Origin: DASUAS01 sp963809795
Lineage (GTDB): Bacteria; Actinomycetota; Acidimicrobiia; IMCC26256; DASPTH01
DNA length: 64,000 nt
Assembly: GCA_963809795.1 (NCBI GenBank)
Contig: CAWELN010000005.1
Span: 106,886-170,885, forward strand
Reading direction: 5' to 3'
Part shown: positions 45,562 to 54,852 of the stretch, piece by piece
Numbering within the stretch: position 1 is the first letter of the stretch
Layout: the number at the start of each line of letters is the position of its first letter
Made by a program: the position numbers and the translations under genes
Notes under the pieces: generated by a model
Told to the model about the DNA's origin: nothing
The model's database searches: none
The model's input: only the letters and a program-made list of their open reading frames with translations

Positions 45562-46734
45562 GTGAACGCGAACGCTGATCCGGCGCTCCCCCGGCCCCTC
45601 GCCGGGATCCGGGTGCTCGACTTCTCCCAGGTGGTGTCGGGGCCGATCTGCGGCCGCATGCTCGCCGACCTCGGGGCCGACGTGGTGAAGCTCGAGCCGC
45701 CCGAGGGCGACGTCATCCGCTTCCTGCGACCGCAGGTCGGCGACCCTCCGGTCAGCGTGTACTTCACCTGGGCCAACGCCGGGAAGCGCGCGATCTCGGT
45801 CGACCTCCGGACCGACCGGGGCGTCGCGCTCGCCCGGCAGCTGGCCGAATCGAGCGACGTGGTGCTCGAGAACTTCCGGCCCGGCGCGCTGGAGAAGTAC
45901 GGCCTCGACGCCGCCACGTTGCTGGCCCGCAAGCCCGAGCTCGTCTACTGCTCCATCAACGGGTGGGGCTACGACAACTCCTGGTCGCAGCGGCGCGCCT
46001 ACGCGGCGATGGTCCAAGCGGAGGTCGGGCGGGTCGAGCTCGACGCCCGGTTGCGCAACGCGCCGCCGGAGCAGAGCCCGCACGTCGACGGGGACATCAC
46101 CCCCGGGCTGCTCGCGGTGAGCGGCATCGTCGCCGCGCTGTTCCAGCGGGAGCGCACCGGTCGTGGCCAGCATCTCGACGTCTCCATGGCCGAGGCCCTC
46201 GTGTACACCGACGAGTGGACGTCGACCGATCTCGCCGGGTACGACGGACCTCGGATCCCCGACACGTGGAACTACCCGATCTTCGTGGTCGCCGACGGCA
46301 CCCAGGTCGCGTTCATGGGCGACCCGCATTCGCGGCTGCCCGAGGTCGCGGCGGCCCTCACCGACGTGCCGGTGCCGTACACGGAGTCGCGCGACGAGGC
46401 GCTGCGGATCCTCGCCGATCTCTGTGCGCAGGTGCCGGACTTCCCGACGCTCGAGGCGCGGTTCGAGCAGTTCGGGTTCCTCGTGGCCGAGGTGCGGACG
46501 GTGCAGGAGCTCGCCGAGACACCGTGGGCGCGCGAGCGCGACGTCTTCGTGGAGGTGGAACCGGGAGCGCGCGTCACCGGCGCTCCCTTCCGCTCCGACG
46601 GGGCGACGATCGGGGTGCGCGCCCCGGCGCCCCGCTTCGCCGAGCACACCCGCGCGGTCCTCGCCGAGCGCTGCGGGCTGACCGCGGACGACCTCGACCG
46701 GCTCGAAGCCGACGGGATCATCCCGTCGGGCTGA
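45562..46734 (+). CDS. CaiB/BaiF-type CoA-transferase
   Basis: A 390-residue family III CoA-transferase: GIRVLDFSQVVSGPICGRMLADLGADVVKLEPP, RAISVDLRTDRG, LVENFRPG-type VVLENFRPGALEKYG (catalytic Asp region at LDVSMAEAL), and a C-terminal PAPRFAEHTRAVLAER. It moves CoA between carboxylic acids by ping-pong chemistry. It starts with GTG 45562. The partner acids are unknown; the 5-prime neighbour is the orphan receptor, transcribed divergently. Confidence 0.9.
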   Translation: MNANADPALPRPLAGIRVLDFSQVVSGPICGRMLADLGADVVKLEPPEGDVIRFLRPQVGDPPVSVYFTWANAGKRAISVDLRTDRGVALARQLAESSDVVLENFRPGALEKYGLDAATLLARKPELVYCSINGWGYDNSWSQRRAYAAMVQAEVGRVELDARLRNAPPEQSPHVDGDITPGLLAVSGIVAALFQRERTGRGQHLDVSMAEALVYTDEWTSTDLAGYDGPRIPDTWNYPIFVVADGTQVAFMGDPHSRLPEVAAALTDVPVPYTESRDEALRILADLCAQVPDFPTLEARFEQFGFLVAEVRTVQELAETPWARERDVFVEVEPGARVTGAPFRSDGATIGVRAPAPRFAEHTRAVLAERCGLTADDLDRLEADGIIPSG

Positions 46735-46744
46735 GCCGGCGCGC

Positions 46745-47702
46745 TCAGGTGCAGCCGTACCGACTCGCCTCGACCCAGCCCCGCACCGGTTCGGGCCAGC
46801 CGGACACGCGCGCCTCGACCAGGATGCGCCAGTAGAGCCAGTGCTCGGGCTCCTCGCACGTGTGGGCCAGGTCGAAGCTGATGCTGGGCGAGACCGGGTC
46901 GAGCTCCACGTCGAGCGGCGCACCGTCCTCGGTTTCGAAGCGCAGCGCGCGATGACGTGATCGTGCGCGCCGCGTCGTCGTACTCGATCGCGCCGCCGAC
47001 GCACACGAGGTGCCGGACGCCGGACGCGTCGCGCAGGTAGCCACCGCCGCGCTCGCCCGGCTGCGGCGCGCCCACGAAGTAGAGCTGCGCGTGCTCGCCC
47101 TGGAAGTCACCGAGGGTGAACGCGACCCGCCAGTTGCGCGGGCCCCAGGACCGGTCGCGGTGCCCGGCCGCGCGCACCGGTCGCGCCGGGCCGCCGGCCG
47201 TGACCGTGCCCGAGACCCCGAGCGACTGCTCGAAGCGACTCGCCGGGTACCGGTCGCTCCCGAGGTCGCCGCCGGTGCCGGTGCCGAACCGGTCGGTGGT
47301 GGGTGTCGCCGCCAGCCTCACCGACAGCGGGGTGAGCGCGCCCGCGTCGGGACCGGTCACGGTGCGGGCCACCCCCTCGAGCCGGAAAGTCGCGGTCGGC
47401 GTTCCCGGTCGCCACGAGAACCGGAGCCCCCACCGGTCGTACGCGAACCCGTCGGCGAGGTCGAAGTCCTCGTAGCGCAACCGGCTCTCGTCGATGCCCA
47501 GCCATTCGCCGTCACGGTGGACGTAGCACCAGAGCATCGCCCGGCGCTGATTCGGGACGAGCCCGAGCCGGACGAAGCCGGCGGGACCGCCGTCGAGGTC
47601 GATCCACGAGAAGTACCAGGACTCGTTCCACGACCACACGTCGGGATCGAATGGATGCACCTGCTCGTCGACCGGCCCCGTGCCACCGCGGTCTGCGCTC
47701 AC
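46745..47702 (-). CDS. AttH/DUF7064-like protein, one frame break
   Basis: From GTG 47702: VWSWNESWYFSWIDLDGG at the N-terminus, RDRSWGPRNW in the middle (the family signature) and HAQLYFVGAPQPGERGGGYL. The frame shifts near 46955; RFETEDGAPLDVELDP onwards (CEEPEHWLYWRILVEARV...GWVEASRYGCT) follows in another frame to 46745. Joined length is about 318 residues. It is related to 1-409 and 17333-18463. It is convergent with CaiB with a 10-bp gap. Function unknown; a role in lipid or terpenoid catabolism is inferred. Confidence 0.72.
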
Positions 47703-47858
47703 AGGTGCTCGCTCACGCTTGCCCGCTCTCGTCGCTTCCACGATGGCTCGCTCGCTGCGGCTCGGGGTACCCGAACCGCGGTCGCTCGCTCGCGTGCTCC
47801 GGGGCGCTCGGCCCCCGCTCCGCTGCTCGCCGGGATACCTGGCTCGCGGACGCTGCGC
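47703..47858. repeat. Low-complexity GCTCGCTCGC-rich intergenic stretch
   Basis: This 156-bp gap between the AttH-like and phosphotransferase genes has many GCTCGCT, GCTGCGGCTC and CGCTCGCTCGC units and no plausible start. I see no promoter or gene in it. It may be a dispersed spacer element of this genome. Confidence 0.35.
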
Positions 47859-48888
47859 TCATGACGCCGCCCGGTCGACCACCGACTCCCACGCGGGCAC
47901 CAGGGCGTTCACCTCCTCGACGAATGGGTCGACCAGGCCCCACTGCACCATCGCGCGCGTCGCGGTCACGACGATCACCGCCGCGCCGAACGCCATCCAG
48001 TAGTCGAGATCGACGAGTGCCCGACCGGTCGCCCGGCTCCACCGTGCCCACGTCTCCTGCTCCGGCGGCACGCCCGGCAACCGCGCGTCGTCGCGCCCGG
48101 CGCTGCGTCCGTTCGAGGAACAAGCTGTATCCGACATCGGCGAGGGGATTGCCCACGTAGGCGACCTCGAAGTCGACCAACGCGCGGACCTGCGACCCCA
48201 CCACCACCCCGTTGACCAGCCGGGCGTCACCCATGCAGAGGGCGGGCGGCTCCTCGGCCGACGGTGGGATGTTGGCGGCGAGCCAGTCGAACATCGCGAC
48301 CTGGCGTGGCGCCTGCTCCGCGGTCACGACGTCGAGCAACGCGTCCCGCCAGTACCCGACGACGTCGACCGCGCCGGACGGACCGTCGTACTCGTCCGCC
48401 AGCAACGTCGGATCGATCCCGTGCACCGCGCCGAGCGCGTCGTGGAAGGAGTCCCAGACGGCACGTTGGGCGTCGGCGCCGGCATCCCGGAACCAGCCCG
48501 GACCGTGGTACCCGGCCGGCGCCGCGTCGGGCACGCTGCGGCCGTCGACGAAGTCCATCACGAAGCAGGGTCGACCCATCACGCGCGTGCCGGTGTCGAC
48601 GGCGAGCACCGCGGGGACGGGCGCGCCCAGCCGTCCGAGAGCGGCGACGACGCGGGCCTCCCGGCACGGGTCGAGCCGGTACACCACGCTCGGCGAGCGC
48701 GGTGCCTTCAGCACCATCCGGCGGGTGTCGTCGCCCACGGTGACGTCGAGCCGCCACGCGCCGTTGGCGTAACCGCCGGGCAGCTGCTCGACCACGACCC
48801 GCGTGACCGGACAGCCGAGCGCGTCGCGCAGCCACTCGCCGAGCACCTCGGCATCGGGTCGATCCGCAGCCTGCACCGCGCCCGTCAT
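47859..48888 (-). CDS. Aminoglycoside/choline-type phosphotransferase family, one frame break
   Basis: A kinase-like protein from ATG 48888: QLPGGYANGAWRLDV (nucleotide region), MVLKAPRS (Lys), VMDFVDGR, CMGDARLVNGVV (catalytic Asp, Asn) and ALVDFEVAYVGNPLADVGY (metal Asp). The frame shifts near 48105; the C-terminal helices (PEQETWARWSRATGRALVDLDYW...) continue in another frame and end at 47859. Joined length is about 343 residues. It is a relative of 476-1837 and 58792-60379. It may phosphorylate a hydroxyl substrate; with the SDR upstream (29-bp gap) it may form an operon. Confidence 0.8.
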
Positions 48889-48917
48889 CCCGTCGGGCTG
48901 AGCCGGCGCGGGACCGG

Positions 48918-49706
48918 TCAACCGGAGAACCAGGTCCCGGCGTCGTTGATGAGCACCTGGCCGGTCATCTTGGAGCTCTCGTCCGACGCGAGGAACAGCA
49001 CGATGCCGGTCATGTCCTCCGGCTCGAGCGTCGTCTTCAGCAGGGAGGTCTGCACGAGGGACTCGATGATCGACTCGGGGACCACCGCCTTCGCCGCCGG
49101 CGACATGGTCACGCCGGGGCAGACCGCGTTCACGCGGATGTTCCGGCTCCCGAGCATCTGGGCCATGACCCGCGACTGGCGGATGATCATCCACTTGGTC
49201 ATGCCGTAGCCCTCGGGCGCGATCGTGGGCGCGGGGGCGTCGTCGCCGAGCGCGAACATCGCCGGGAGCGGGAGCGGGAACGCCGCGGTCGACGAGATGT
49301 TCACGATCGAACCGCGGCGCTGCTCCCAGAAGTAGGGAAGCACCGCGTTCGAGGCGTGGATGATGCCCATGAAGTTGACCGCGAGGAAGTCGTCCCAGGT
49401 CGCGGTGAGCTGGTCGAACATCAGCCCGGCGTTGTTCACGAGGCAGTCGACGTGCCCGAGTCGATCGACGACCGTCCGGCCCATCGCCGCCATCTGCTCG
49501 GCGTCGGTGACATCGGCCTCGAGCACGAGCGCCTGGCGGCCCATGCCCGTGATGTCGTCCGCCACCGGCCCGGCCTGGTCGATGCGCTTCAGGTCGACGA
49601 TCGCCACGTCGGCACCCTCGGCCGCCATCGCCCGCGCGTACGCGGCACCGATCCCCTGCGCCGCACCGGTCACGATGCACACCTTGTCCTGCAGCCGATC
49701 CCCCAC
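48918..49706 (-). CDS. SDR-family oxidoreductase
   Basis: A 262-residue classical SDR: CIVTGAAQGIGAAY, DLKRID after strand 2 (an NAD-type acidic residue), LVNNAGL, SIVNISSTAAF (Ser), GYGMTKW (Tyr, Lys) and TGQVLINDAG at the end. The loop SSTAAFPLPLPAMFALGDDAPAPTIAPEG is longer than usual, suggesting a bulky substrate. GTG 49706 has GGGGAG upstream. It diverges from the DapB-like gene. Confidence 0.88.
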   Translation of the reverse strand: MGDRLQDKVCIVTGAAQGIGAAYARAMAAEGADVAIVDLKRIDQAGPVADDITGMGRQALVLEADVTDAEQMAAMGRTVVDRLGHVDCLVNNAGLMFDQLTATWDDFLAVNFMGIIHASNAVLPYFWEQRRGSIVNISSTAAFPLPLPAMFALGDDAPAPTIAPEGYGMTKWMIIRQSRVMAQMLGSRNIRVNAVCPGVTMSPAAKAVVPESIIESLVQTSLLKTTLEPEDMTGIVLFLASDESSKMTGQVLINDAGTWFSG

Positions 49707-49746
49707 GTGCTCCCCTCTCCACCCCGGGAACGCGCCCCGGCCGGCC

Positions 49747-49776
49747 TTGACAGGGCGACGATACATCTGACATTTT
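49747..49776 (+). promoter_or_regulatory. Possible promoter with half-operator
   Basis: TTGACA (49747-49752) lies 17 bp before ACATTT (49770-49775), a plausible plus-strand -35/-10 pair for the gene at 49828. The segment CATCTGACATTTT repeats the right half of the perfect palindrome at 50992-51006 (GACATTT after a T). It lies between divergent genes 49706(-) and 49828(+). Confidence 0.35.
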
Positions 49777-49827
49777 CCGGGCGCCCACCGTCCCACCCAC
49801 CGCCGGGGCGCGACCCGGGAGACCCAC

Positions 49828-50895
49828 ATGCCAACCCGACCCGTGCGAGTCGCCGTGTGGTCCACCGGGGGCATCGGGTCGATCGCCATCCGCGCCGTCG
49901 ACCGGCGGCCCGACCTCGAGCTGGTCGGTGTGTGGGTGCACAGCCCCGAGAAGGTGGGGCGCGACGCGGGCGAGCTCGCGGGGGGCGACCCCATCGGCGT
50001 CACCGCCACCGACGACATGAACGCGATCCTCGCCGAGGGAGTCGATTGCGTCGTCTACGCCGCGCAGGGACCGGAGCAGGACGCCGGCTCCGTCCCCGAC
50101 TACGTGCGGCTGCTCTCCGCCGGGGTCAACGTCGTGACGACCAGCTCGTGGGCGCTCCTCTACCCGCCCACCTACGAGCCCACCTGGCGGGCCCAGCTCG
50201 AGGCGGCGGCGGCCGACGGCGCGGCGTCGCTGTACGCCTCGGGCATCGAACCGGGCTTCGCGGCCGACCAGCTGCCGATCCTGCTCACGACGATGTCGAA
50301 CACGATCCGGTCGATCCGCTCGTCGGAGATCGCCATGTACGACACCTACCCGGTGACGTTCATGATGATGGACGTCATGGGGTTCGGGAAACCCCTCGAC
50401 TACGAGCCGATGCTGGCGCTCCCGGGCGCACTCCTCTCCGCGTGGGGACCCGGCATCAACCTCATCGCCTCCGCGCTCGGCGTCGAGCTCGACGAGATCC
50501 GCGAGGAGTTCGACCGGGTGGTCACCGACCGCACGCTCGAGGTGGCGTGCGGCACCATCGAGGCGGGGACGTGCGGCGCGCTGCGCACGCAGGCCATCGG
50601 CGTGGTCGACGGTCGCGACGCGATCGTCATCGAGCACGTGAACCGCATGGCCGCCGACCTCGCGCCGGAGTGGCCGACCGCCGAACGCGACGGCCTCTAC
50701 CGGATCACCATCGAGGGTGACCCCGACATCGTCTGCGAGATGGCCGCCGGCGACCCACAGCACGCGAGCCCCGGTGCCATGGTCGCCACGGCGATGCGCG
50801 TCGTGAACGCGGTCCCCTACGTCGTCGACGCACCGTCCGGGCTCGTCACTTCGCTCGACCTCCCGATCACCGCCCCTCGTCACGCGCTGACCTGA
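49828..50895 (+). CDS. DapB-N-like NAD(P)-dependent dehydrogenase
   Basis: A 355-residue Rossmann protein: VAVWSTGGIGSIAIRAVDRR is the cofactor motif, then DCVVYAAQGPEQDAGS and GVNVVTTSSWALLYP, as in the dihydrodipicolinate-reductase-like group common in actinobacteria (related to 2,4-diaminopentanoate dehydrogenase). The C-terminal half (GIEPGFAADQLPILLTTMS, GTCGALRTQAIG) is characteristic of these uncharacterised catabolic proteins. Substrate unknown. It starts with ATG 49828. Confidence 0.82.
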   Translation: MPTRPVRVAVWSTGGIGSIAIRAVDRRPDLELVGVWVHSPEKVGRDAGELAGGDPIGVTATDDMNAILAEGVDCVVYAAQGPEQDAGSVPDYVRLLSAGVNVVTTSSWALLYPPTYEPTWRAQLEAAAADGAASLYASGIEPGFAADQLPILLTTMSNTIRSIRSSEIAMYDTYPVTFMMMDVMGFGKPLDYEPMLALPGALLSAWGPGINLIASALGVELDEIREEFDRVVTDRTLEVACGTIEAGTCGALRTQAIGVVDGRDAIVIEHVNRMAADLAPEWPTAERDGLYRITIEGDPDIVCEMAAGDPQHASPGAMVATAMRVVNAVPYVVDAPSGLVTSLDLPITAPRHALT

Positions 50896-50967
50896 CCACG
50901 GTCCGCACGTCCGCTCGTCTCATCGCGGTCGCGATCTGAGGAAGTCGGGCGACTCTCGTCGACGACC

Positions 50968-50986
50968 GACGGTCGATTTGACCGTC
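50968..50986. promoter_or_regulatory. Inverted repeat GACGGTC-GATTT-GACCGTC
   Basis: Seven-base perfect arms around a 5-nt centre, 86-104 bp before the crotonase start and about 73 bp after the previous stop. It lies 5 bp from the next palindrome. It can be an operator or the terminator of the upstream gene. Confidence 0.4.
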
Positions 50987-50991
50987 CGCTC

Positions 50992-51006
50992 AAATGTCTG
51001 ACATTT
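50992..51006. promoter_or_regulatory. Perfect palindrome AAATGTCTGACATTT
   Basis: A 15-bp palindrome about a central T, AT-rich against the local background, 66 bp before the crotonase ATG 51072. Its right half recurs at 49769-49775 and a looser form AAAGTCTAGATGTTT is at 60411-60425. The pattern suits a dimeric TetR- or GntR-type regulator. Confidence 0.5.
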
Positions 51007-51071
51007 TGCCCGAGTCGGTGCGGAGCGCTCGACTGCACTCGACCGCCCGGCGTGCGAGAGGATTGCCACCC

Positions 51072-51876
51072 ATGACGTACGAGACGATCCTCTACGAGGT
51101 CGCCGACCGGATCGCGACGATCACGTTCAACCGGCCGGAGCGGCTGAACGCGGTCAACGAGCAGATGATCGGCGAGCTCAACGACGCCTACACCCGCGCC
51201 GAGGGCGACGACGACGTCTGGACGCTCATCGTCACCGCGACCGGGCGGGCGTTCTGCGCCGGCGCCGACGTCGAGAAGATCCCCGAGGACGGCAAGGTTC
51301 CGCACGAAGGTCGGTACCTCTCGCAGTACAAGCAGTGGGAGGCGCCCCAGGAGGCGACGCCGCCGTTCCGCACGATGGCGAAGCCGATCGTGGTGGCGGT
51401 CAACGGCCTCTGCTGCGGCGCCGGGATGGACCTGGTGACCACCGGTGACATCACCATCGCGACCGACGACGCCACGTTCTTCGACCCCCACGTGAGCATC
51501 GGCCTCGTCTCCGGACGCGAGATGGTTCGCGTCGCCCGCGCCCTTCCGGTCAACGTCGCCATGAGGATGGCGCTGCTCGGCCGGCAGGAGCGCCTGAGCG
51601 CGCAGCGAGCCTACGAGCTCGGCTTCATCACCGAGCTCGTCCGACCCGATGAGCTCCAGTTCGCGCGCGCGGGAGCTGGCGCAGCTGGTCAACCGCAACG
51701 CGCCGCTCGCGGTCCGGGGCACCCGGCTGGCGATCCGCAAGGGCCTCGACCTCCCCCTCCACGAGGCCGAGATCCTCGCCGAAGCGTTCCGGGAGCGCGT
51801 GCTGCACACCGAGGACTCGATCGAAGGCCCCCGCGCCTTCATGGAGAAGCGCGAGCCGGAGTGGAAGTGCGAATGA
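51072..51876 (+). CDS. Enoyl-CoA hydratase/isomerase family protein, one frame break
   Basis: A crotonase from ATG 51072: AFCAGADVEKIP, VNGLCCGAGMDLVTTGD and DDATFFDPHVSIGLVSG, with the DATFFD block of the subgroup at 6288 and 35420. The frame breaks near 51665 within a GCGCGCGC run; the C-terminal part (ARELAQLVNRNAPLAVRGTRLAIRKG...) continues to 51876. Joined it has about 268 residues. The dinucleotide run makes a sequencing slip likely. The esterase follows after 10 bp. Confidence 0.84.
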
Positions 51877-51886
51877 CGACCAGGGC

Positions 51887-52793
51887 GTGGTGACCGTGCC
51901 CAGCACCGCGCACGAGGCGATGGTGGCGCAGATCGTCGCCACCGGCCAACAGACCCCGGAAGCGACGCCGACGCCGGAGGTCATGGCGGCGACGCGCGCG
52001 TCCGAGCACCTGGCGGACCCACCGGCGCCGGACGACATGCGGGTCGAGGACGCGACCGTGGGCGGGGTCCCCTGCATGGTCGTGTCACCGGCCGCGGGCG
52101 AGCCGAACGGAACCATCGTCTTCGTGCACGGTGGCGGCTACATCTGGATGACGGCGCGCACGCACCTCCTCGTCGCGGCGGCGCTGGTGCGGGCGAGCGG
52201 GTGCCGGTGCGTCAGCGTCGACTACCGCCGCGCGCCGGAGCATCCCTACCCGGCGCCCGTGGAGGACCTCGTCGGCCGTGTACCGCAGCCTGCTCGACGA
52301 CGGCGTCACGGCCGATGAGATCGCCTTCGCCGGGGACTCCGCCGGCGGTGGCCTGGTGGTGGCCGGCCTGGTCGCGCTGCGCGACGCCGGCACCGCGCTC
52401 CCGGCCGCGGCGTTGAGCATCTCGCCCTGGACCGATCTCTCGGTGACCGGCGCCTCGGCCGACACGCGCGACGATCCGATCGTGAGCGGCACCGCGCTGC
52501 GCATGATGGCATCGATGTATCTCGACGGCGCCAGCCCCACTTCCCCCACCGCCTCGCCGCTCTACGCCGATCTGACCGGCCTGCCGCCCCTGCTCGTGCA
52601 GGTCGGCACGCGGGAAGCGCTGCTCGACGACGCCCGGCGACTCGTCGAGCGCGCCCGCCGGGCCGGCGTCGACGCGACCCTGCACGAGTTCGCCGACGTC
52701 GTGCACATGTGGGTCGTGTTCGGTCCCGACATCCCGGAATCCCTGGAGGCGTACCGCGAGGCCGGCGCCTTCATCCGCGCGCACATGGCGTGA
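51887..52793 (+). CDS. Alpha/beta hydrolase (HSL-like esterase), one frame break
   Basis: From GTG 51887: VFVHGGGYIWM (oxyanion), VDYRRAPEHPYPAPVED, then a frame break near 52268; YRSLLDDGV, AFAGDSAGGGLVVAG (GDSAGG nucleophile), VGTREALLDDAR and HEFADVVHMW (His) are in the next frame. Joined it has about 302 residues, normal for the family. It likely hydrolyses an ester or lactone intermediate. The SDR starts 29 bp after its stop. Confidence 0.83.
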
Positions 52794-52822
52794 ACGGCCG
52801 ACGGCCGCAGGAGGTGCTGACG

Positions 52823-53788
52823 GTGGACGAGCTGCGATTCGACGGGCGGGTCGTCGCCATCACGGGCGCGCACCACGGGTTGGGGCGCGAGCACGCGCTC
52901 CTCCTGGCCGGTCGCGGCGCGCAGGTGGTGGTCAACGACATCCAGGGCGCAGCCGACACGGTGGACGCGGTCCTCGCGGCCGGCGGCGAGGCGATCGAGA
53001 ACACGAGCGACATCACGACCGCCGCCGGTACCGATCGCATCGTCCAGGACGCGCTCGACACCTGGGGCCGCCTCGACGCGGTCGTGAACAACGCGGCCGC
53101 CGGCGGCGGCACCCTTCCCGACGAGGACACCGTGCGCCTCACGTTGGGCGTCCACCTCGTCGGCACCATCAACATGGTCCGCGCCGCGATGCCGCGGTTC
53201 CGGCAGCAGCGGTACGGCCGCATCGTGAACACCGGGTCGGGCTCCGTGCTCGGCATCCCCGGCACCGGGATCTACGCCGCCGGCAAGGGCGGCGTGCTGG
53301 CCTTCAGCCGGGTGCTCGCCAACGAGCTGACGAGCGAGCGCCACCACGCGCCCGACCTCGACATCAAGGTCAACGTGTTCATGCCGGCCGCCCAGACCCC
53401 GGTGATGCCGCGCGTCCCCGACGAGCAGTTCCAGGCGATGCTCGACACCAGCTTCGCCGCCGCCCGCACCTCACCGCTCGTCGCGGTGCTCGCCCACGAG
53501 TCGTGTCCCGTCTCGGGCGAGGCGATCCAGACCGGTGCCGGCCGCGTGTCGCGGTTCGTCCTCGCGACCACCGAAGGGTGGCAGGCGCCCGACGACCTGC
53601 CCACGCCCGAATCCATCCTCGAGCACTGGCCCGAGGTCATGGCCAACCGGGACCTGCGCGAGCCGGTCGGCAGCATGAGCGACCTGCTCGGTCGGCGCGG
53701 CCTGCATCCGTACACCATGGCCGACCTCGTCCAGTGGGCGAAGACGGGTGAGGACCCGACCGAGACGTCTGACCACCGGCCGGTCTGA
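52823..53788 (+). CDS. SDR-family oxidoreductase, extended C-terminus
   Basis: A 321-residue SDR: VAITGAHHGLGREHALLLAGRGAQVVVND, AVVNNAAAGGG, RIVNTGSGSVLG (Ser) and GIYAAGKGG (Tyr, Lys). About 60 residues longer at the C-terminus than classical SDRs (TTEGWQAPDDLPTPESILEHW), as in MFE-2-type hydroxyacyl-CoA dehydrogenase domains. GTG 52823 is preferred for the AGGAGG site eight bases upstream; GTG 52790 overlaps the esterase stop and is an alternative. Confidence 0.85.
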   Translation: MDELRFDGRVVAITGAHHGLGREHALLLAGRGAQVVVNDIQGAADTVDAVLAAGGEAIENTSDITTAAGTDRIVQDALDTWGRLDAVVNNAAAGGGTLPDEDTVRLTLGVHLVGTINMVRAAMPRFRQQRYGRIVNTGSGSVLGIPGTGIYAAGKGGVLAFSRVLANELTSERHHAPDLDIKVNVFMPAAQTPVMPRVPDEQFQAMLDTSFAAARTSPLVAVLAHESCPVSGEAIQTGAGRVSRFVLATTEGWQAPDDLPTPESILEHWPEVMANRDLREPVGSMSDLLGRRGLHPYTMADLVQWAKTGEDPTETSDHRPV

Positions 53789-53813
53789 TCACCGGCCGGT
53801 CTGCTCAGACGTC
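53764..53813. terminator. Nested repeat/hairpin between convergent genes
   Basis: Outer arms GACGTCTGA (53764-53772) and TCAGACGTC (53805-53813) are perfect inverted repeats. Between them the 14-mer CACCGGCCGGTCTG occurs twice (53774-53787, 53790-53803), each holding the palindrome ACCGGCCGGT. Both arms provide the stop codons of the facing reading frames. It can fold into alternative hairpins and may be a two-way terminator. Confidence 0.5.
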
Positions 53814-53864
53814 GGCGAGCAACGGGGCGAGGTCGCGACCGCGCGTGGTCGCGTCGTCGCTCAT
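53805..53864 (-). CDS. 19-codon coupled reading frame, likely truncated gene
   Basis: ATG 53864 overlaps the SDR stop (ATGA) as genuine coupled genes here do. The frame MSDDATTRGRDLAPLLADV ends at a TGA inside the nested repeat. Acidic-to-basic start and codon use look coding. It may be the surviving head of a gene cut by a rearrangement, or a chance frame. Confidence 0.3.
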   Translation of the reverse strand: MSDDATTRGRDLAPLLADV

Positions 53865-54694
53865 GAGGCCTCCATGCGATCGAAGGCGGCGTCCATCGCG
53901 GCGCGCCGCTGCTCGTAGATCGGGCGGAACGAGCCGTGCGTGATCACGTAGGGCTCGCCGGCTTCGAGGTCGGTGAGCAGGTTCCGGATCGCGTCCTCCG
54001 CGGTGACGAGGTCGCCGTCGCCCATCGGCTGGTGGGCCATCATCGCCTCGACGTCGCTCTGGTCGAGGACCGATTCGCCCAACGACGACGGCCGCGCCAG
54101 GACGCTGCTCTCGAGATGACGGGTCATCATCCCACCGGGGAAGAGGATCGTCACGCCGATGCCTTCGGGCGCGAGCTCCTCGCGCAGCGACTCGGCGAAG
54201 CCCATCACCGCGAACTTGCTCGTCTGGTACGCGCCCAACCGCACCGACGGCGCCAGCACGCTCGACGACGCGGTGAACACGATGCGCCGGAAGCCGCTCC
54301 CGACGCGCATCATCGGGAGGAACTCGCGCACGGTGCGGACCGTCCCGAGCACGTTGACGTTGATCACCCACGACCAGTCCTGCTCGGTCAGGCGATCGAT
54401 CGCACCGAACTGCTGGACGCCCACGTTGGAGCAGAGCACGTCGCAGCCGCCGAGCGCGGTGTGGACGTGGTCGGCGGCGGCGGCCACCGACGACGAGTCA
54501 CCGATGTCGACGCGCGTCGACGTCGCGGTGACTCCCAGCGCGGCGACCGCGGAGGCGGTCGCCGCGGCCGCTTCCTCGTCGATGTCGAGCACCCCGACCT
54601 TCATGCCGGCACCTGCGAACGCTCGCGCCATCGCCGCTCCAAGACCGGATCCGGCGCCGGTCACCACCGCGATGCGGCCGGTGAGCTCCGTCAT
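53861..54694 (-). CDS. SDR-family oxidoreductase
   Basis: A 277-residue classical SDR: IAVVTGAGSGLGAAMARAFAGAG, VLDIDE (NAD-type Asp), VLCSNVGVQ in place of NNAG (Ser-Asn-Val), RIVFTASSSVLAP (Ser) and GAYQTSKFAVMG (Tyr, Lys). The C-terminal region resembles actinobacterial SDRs of sterol/hydroxyacyl metabolism. ATG 54694; it diverges from the Rieske oxygenase gene across 158 bp. The NNAG variant is unusual but within family range. Confidence 0.88.
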   Translation of the reverse strand: MTELTGRIAVVTGAGSGLGAAMARAFAGAGMKVGVLDIDEEAAAATASAVAALGVTATSTRVDIGDSSSVAAAADHVHTALGGCDVLCSNVGVQQFGAIDRLTEQDWSWVINVNVLGTVRTVREFLPMMRVGSGFRRIVFTASSSVLAPSVRLGAYQTSKFAVMGFAESLREELAPEGIGVTILFPGGMMTRHLESSVLARPSSLGESVLDQSDVEAMMAHQPMGDGDLVTAEDAIRNLLTDLEAGEPYVITHGSFRPIYEQRRAAMDAAFDRMEAS

Positions 54695-54807
54695 ACGTTC
54701 CCCCGAGATCGTGGAAGTGCCGGCACGACGAGGCGCGCCATGCGGGGAGAGGCTACCGACGTCGACCGCGACAGGTTGTCGGCGGCCGCCGGCGGGTGCT
54801 TCAATCC

Positions 54808-54817
54808 ATCTAGAGAT
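54808..54817. promoter_or_regulatory. ATCTAGAGAT palindrome before the Rieske gene
   Basis: ATCT and AGAT arms flank AG in an AT-rich spot (CAATCCATCTAGAGATTTG), 36-45 bp before ATG 54853. It lies between divergent SDR and Rieske genes. It shares CTAGA with the site at 60411-60425. Operator or -10 region are both possible. Confidence 0.35.
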
Positions 54818-54852
54818 TTGTGCCCGAACCCCGCGCGCGAAGGTCGTGGAGC

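Noticed and set aside
49747..51010. KstR-type operator (TnnAACnnGTTnnA) controlling the steroid-like genes
   Set aside because: The palindromes found do not fit that pattern, and I noticed no convincing match elsewhere.
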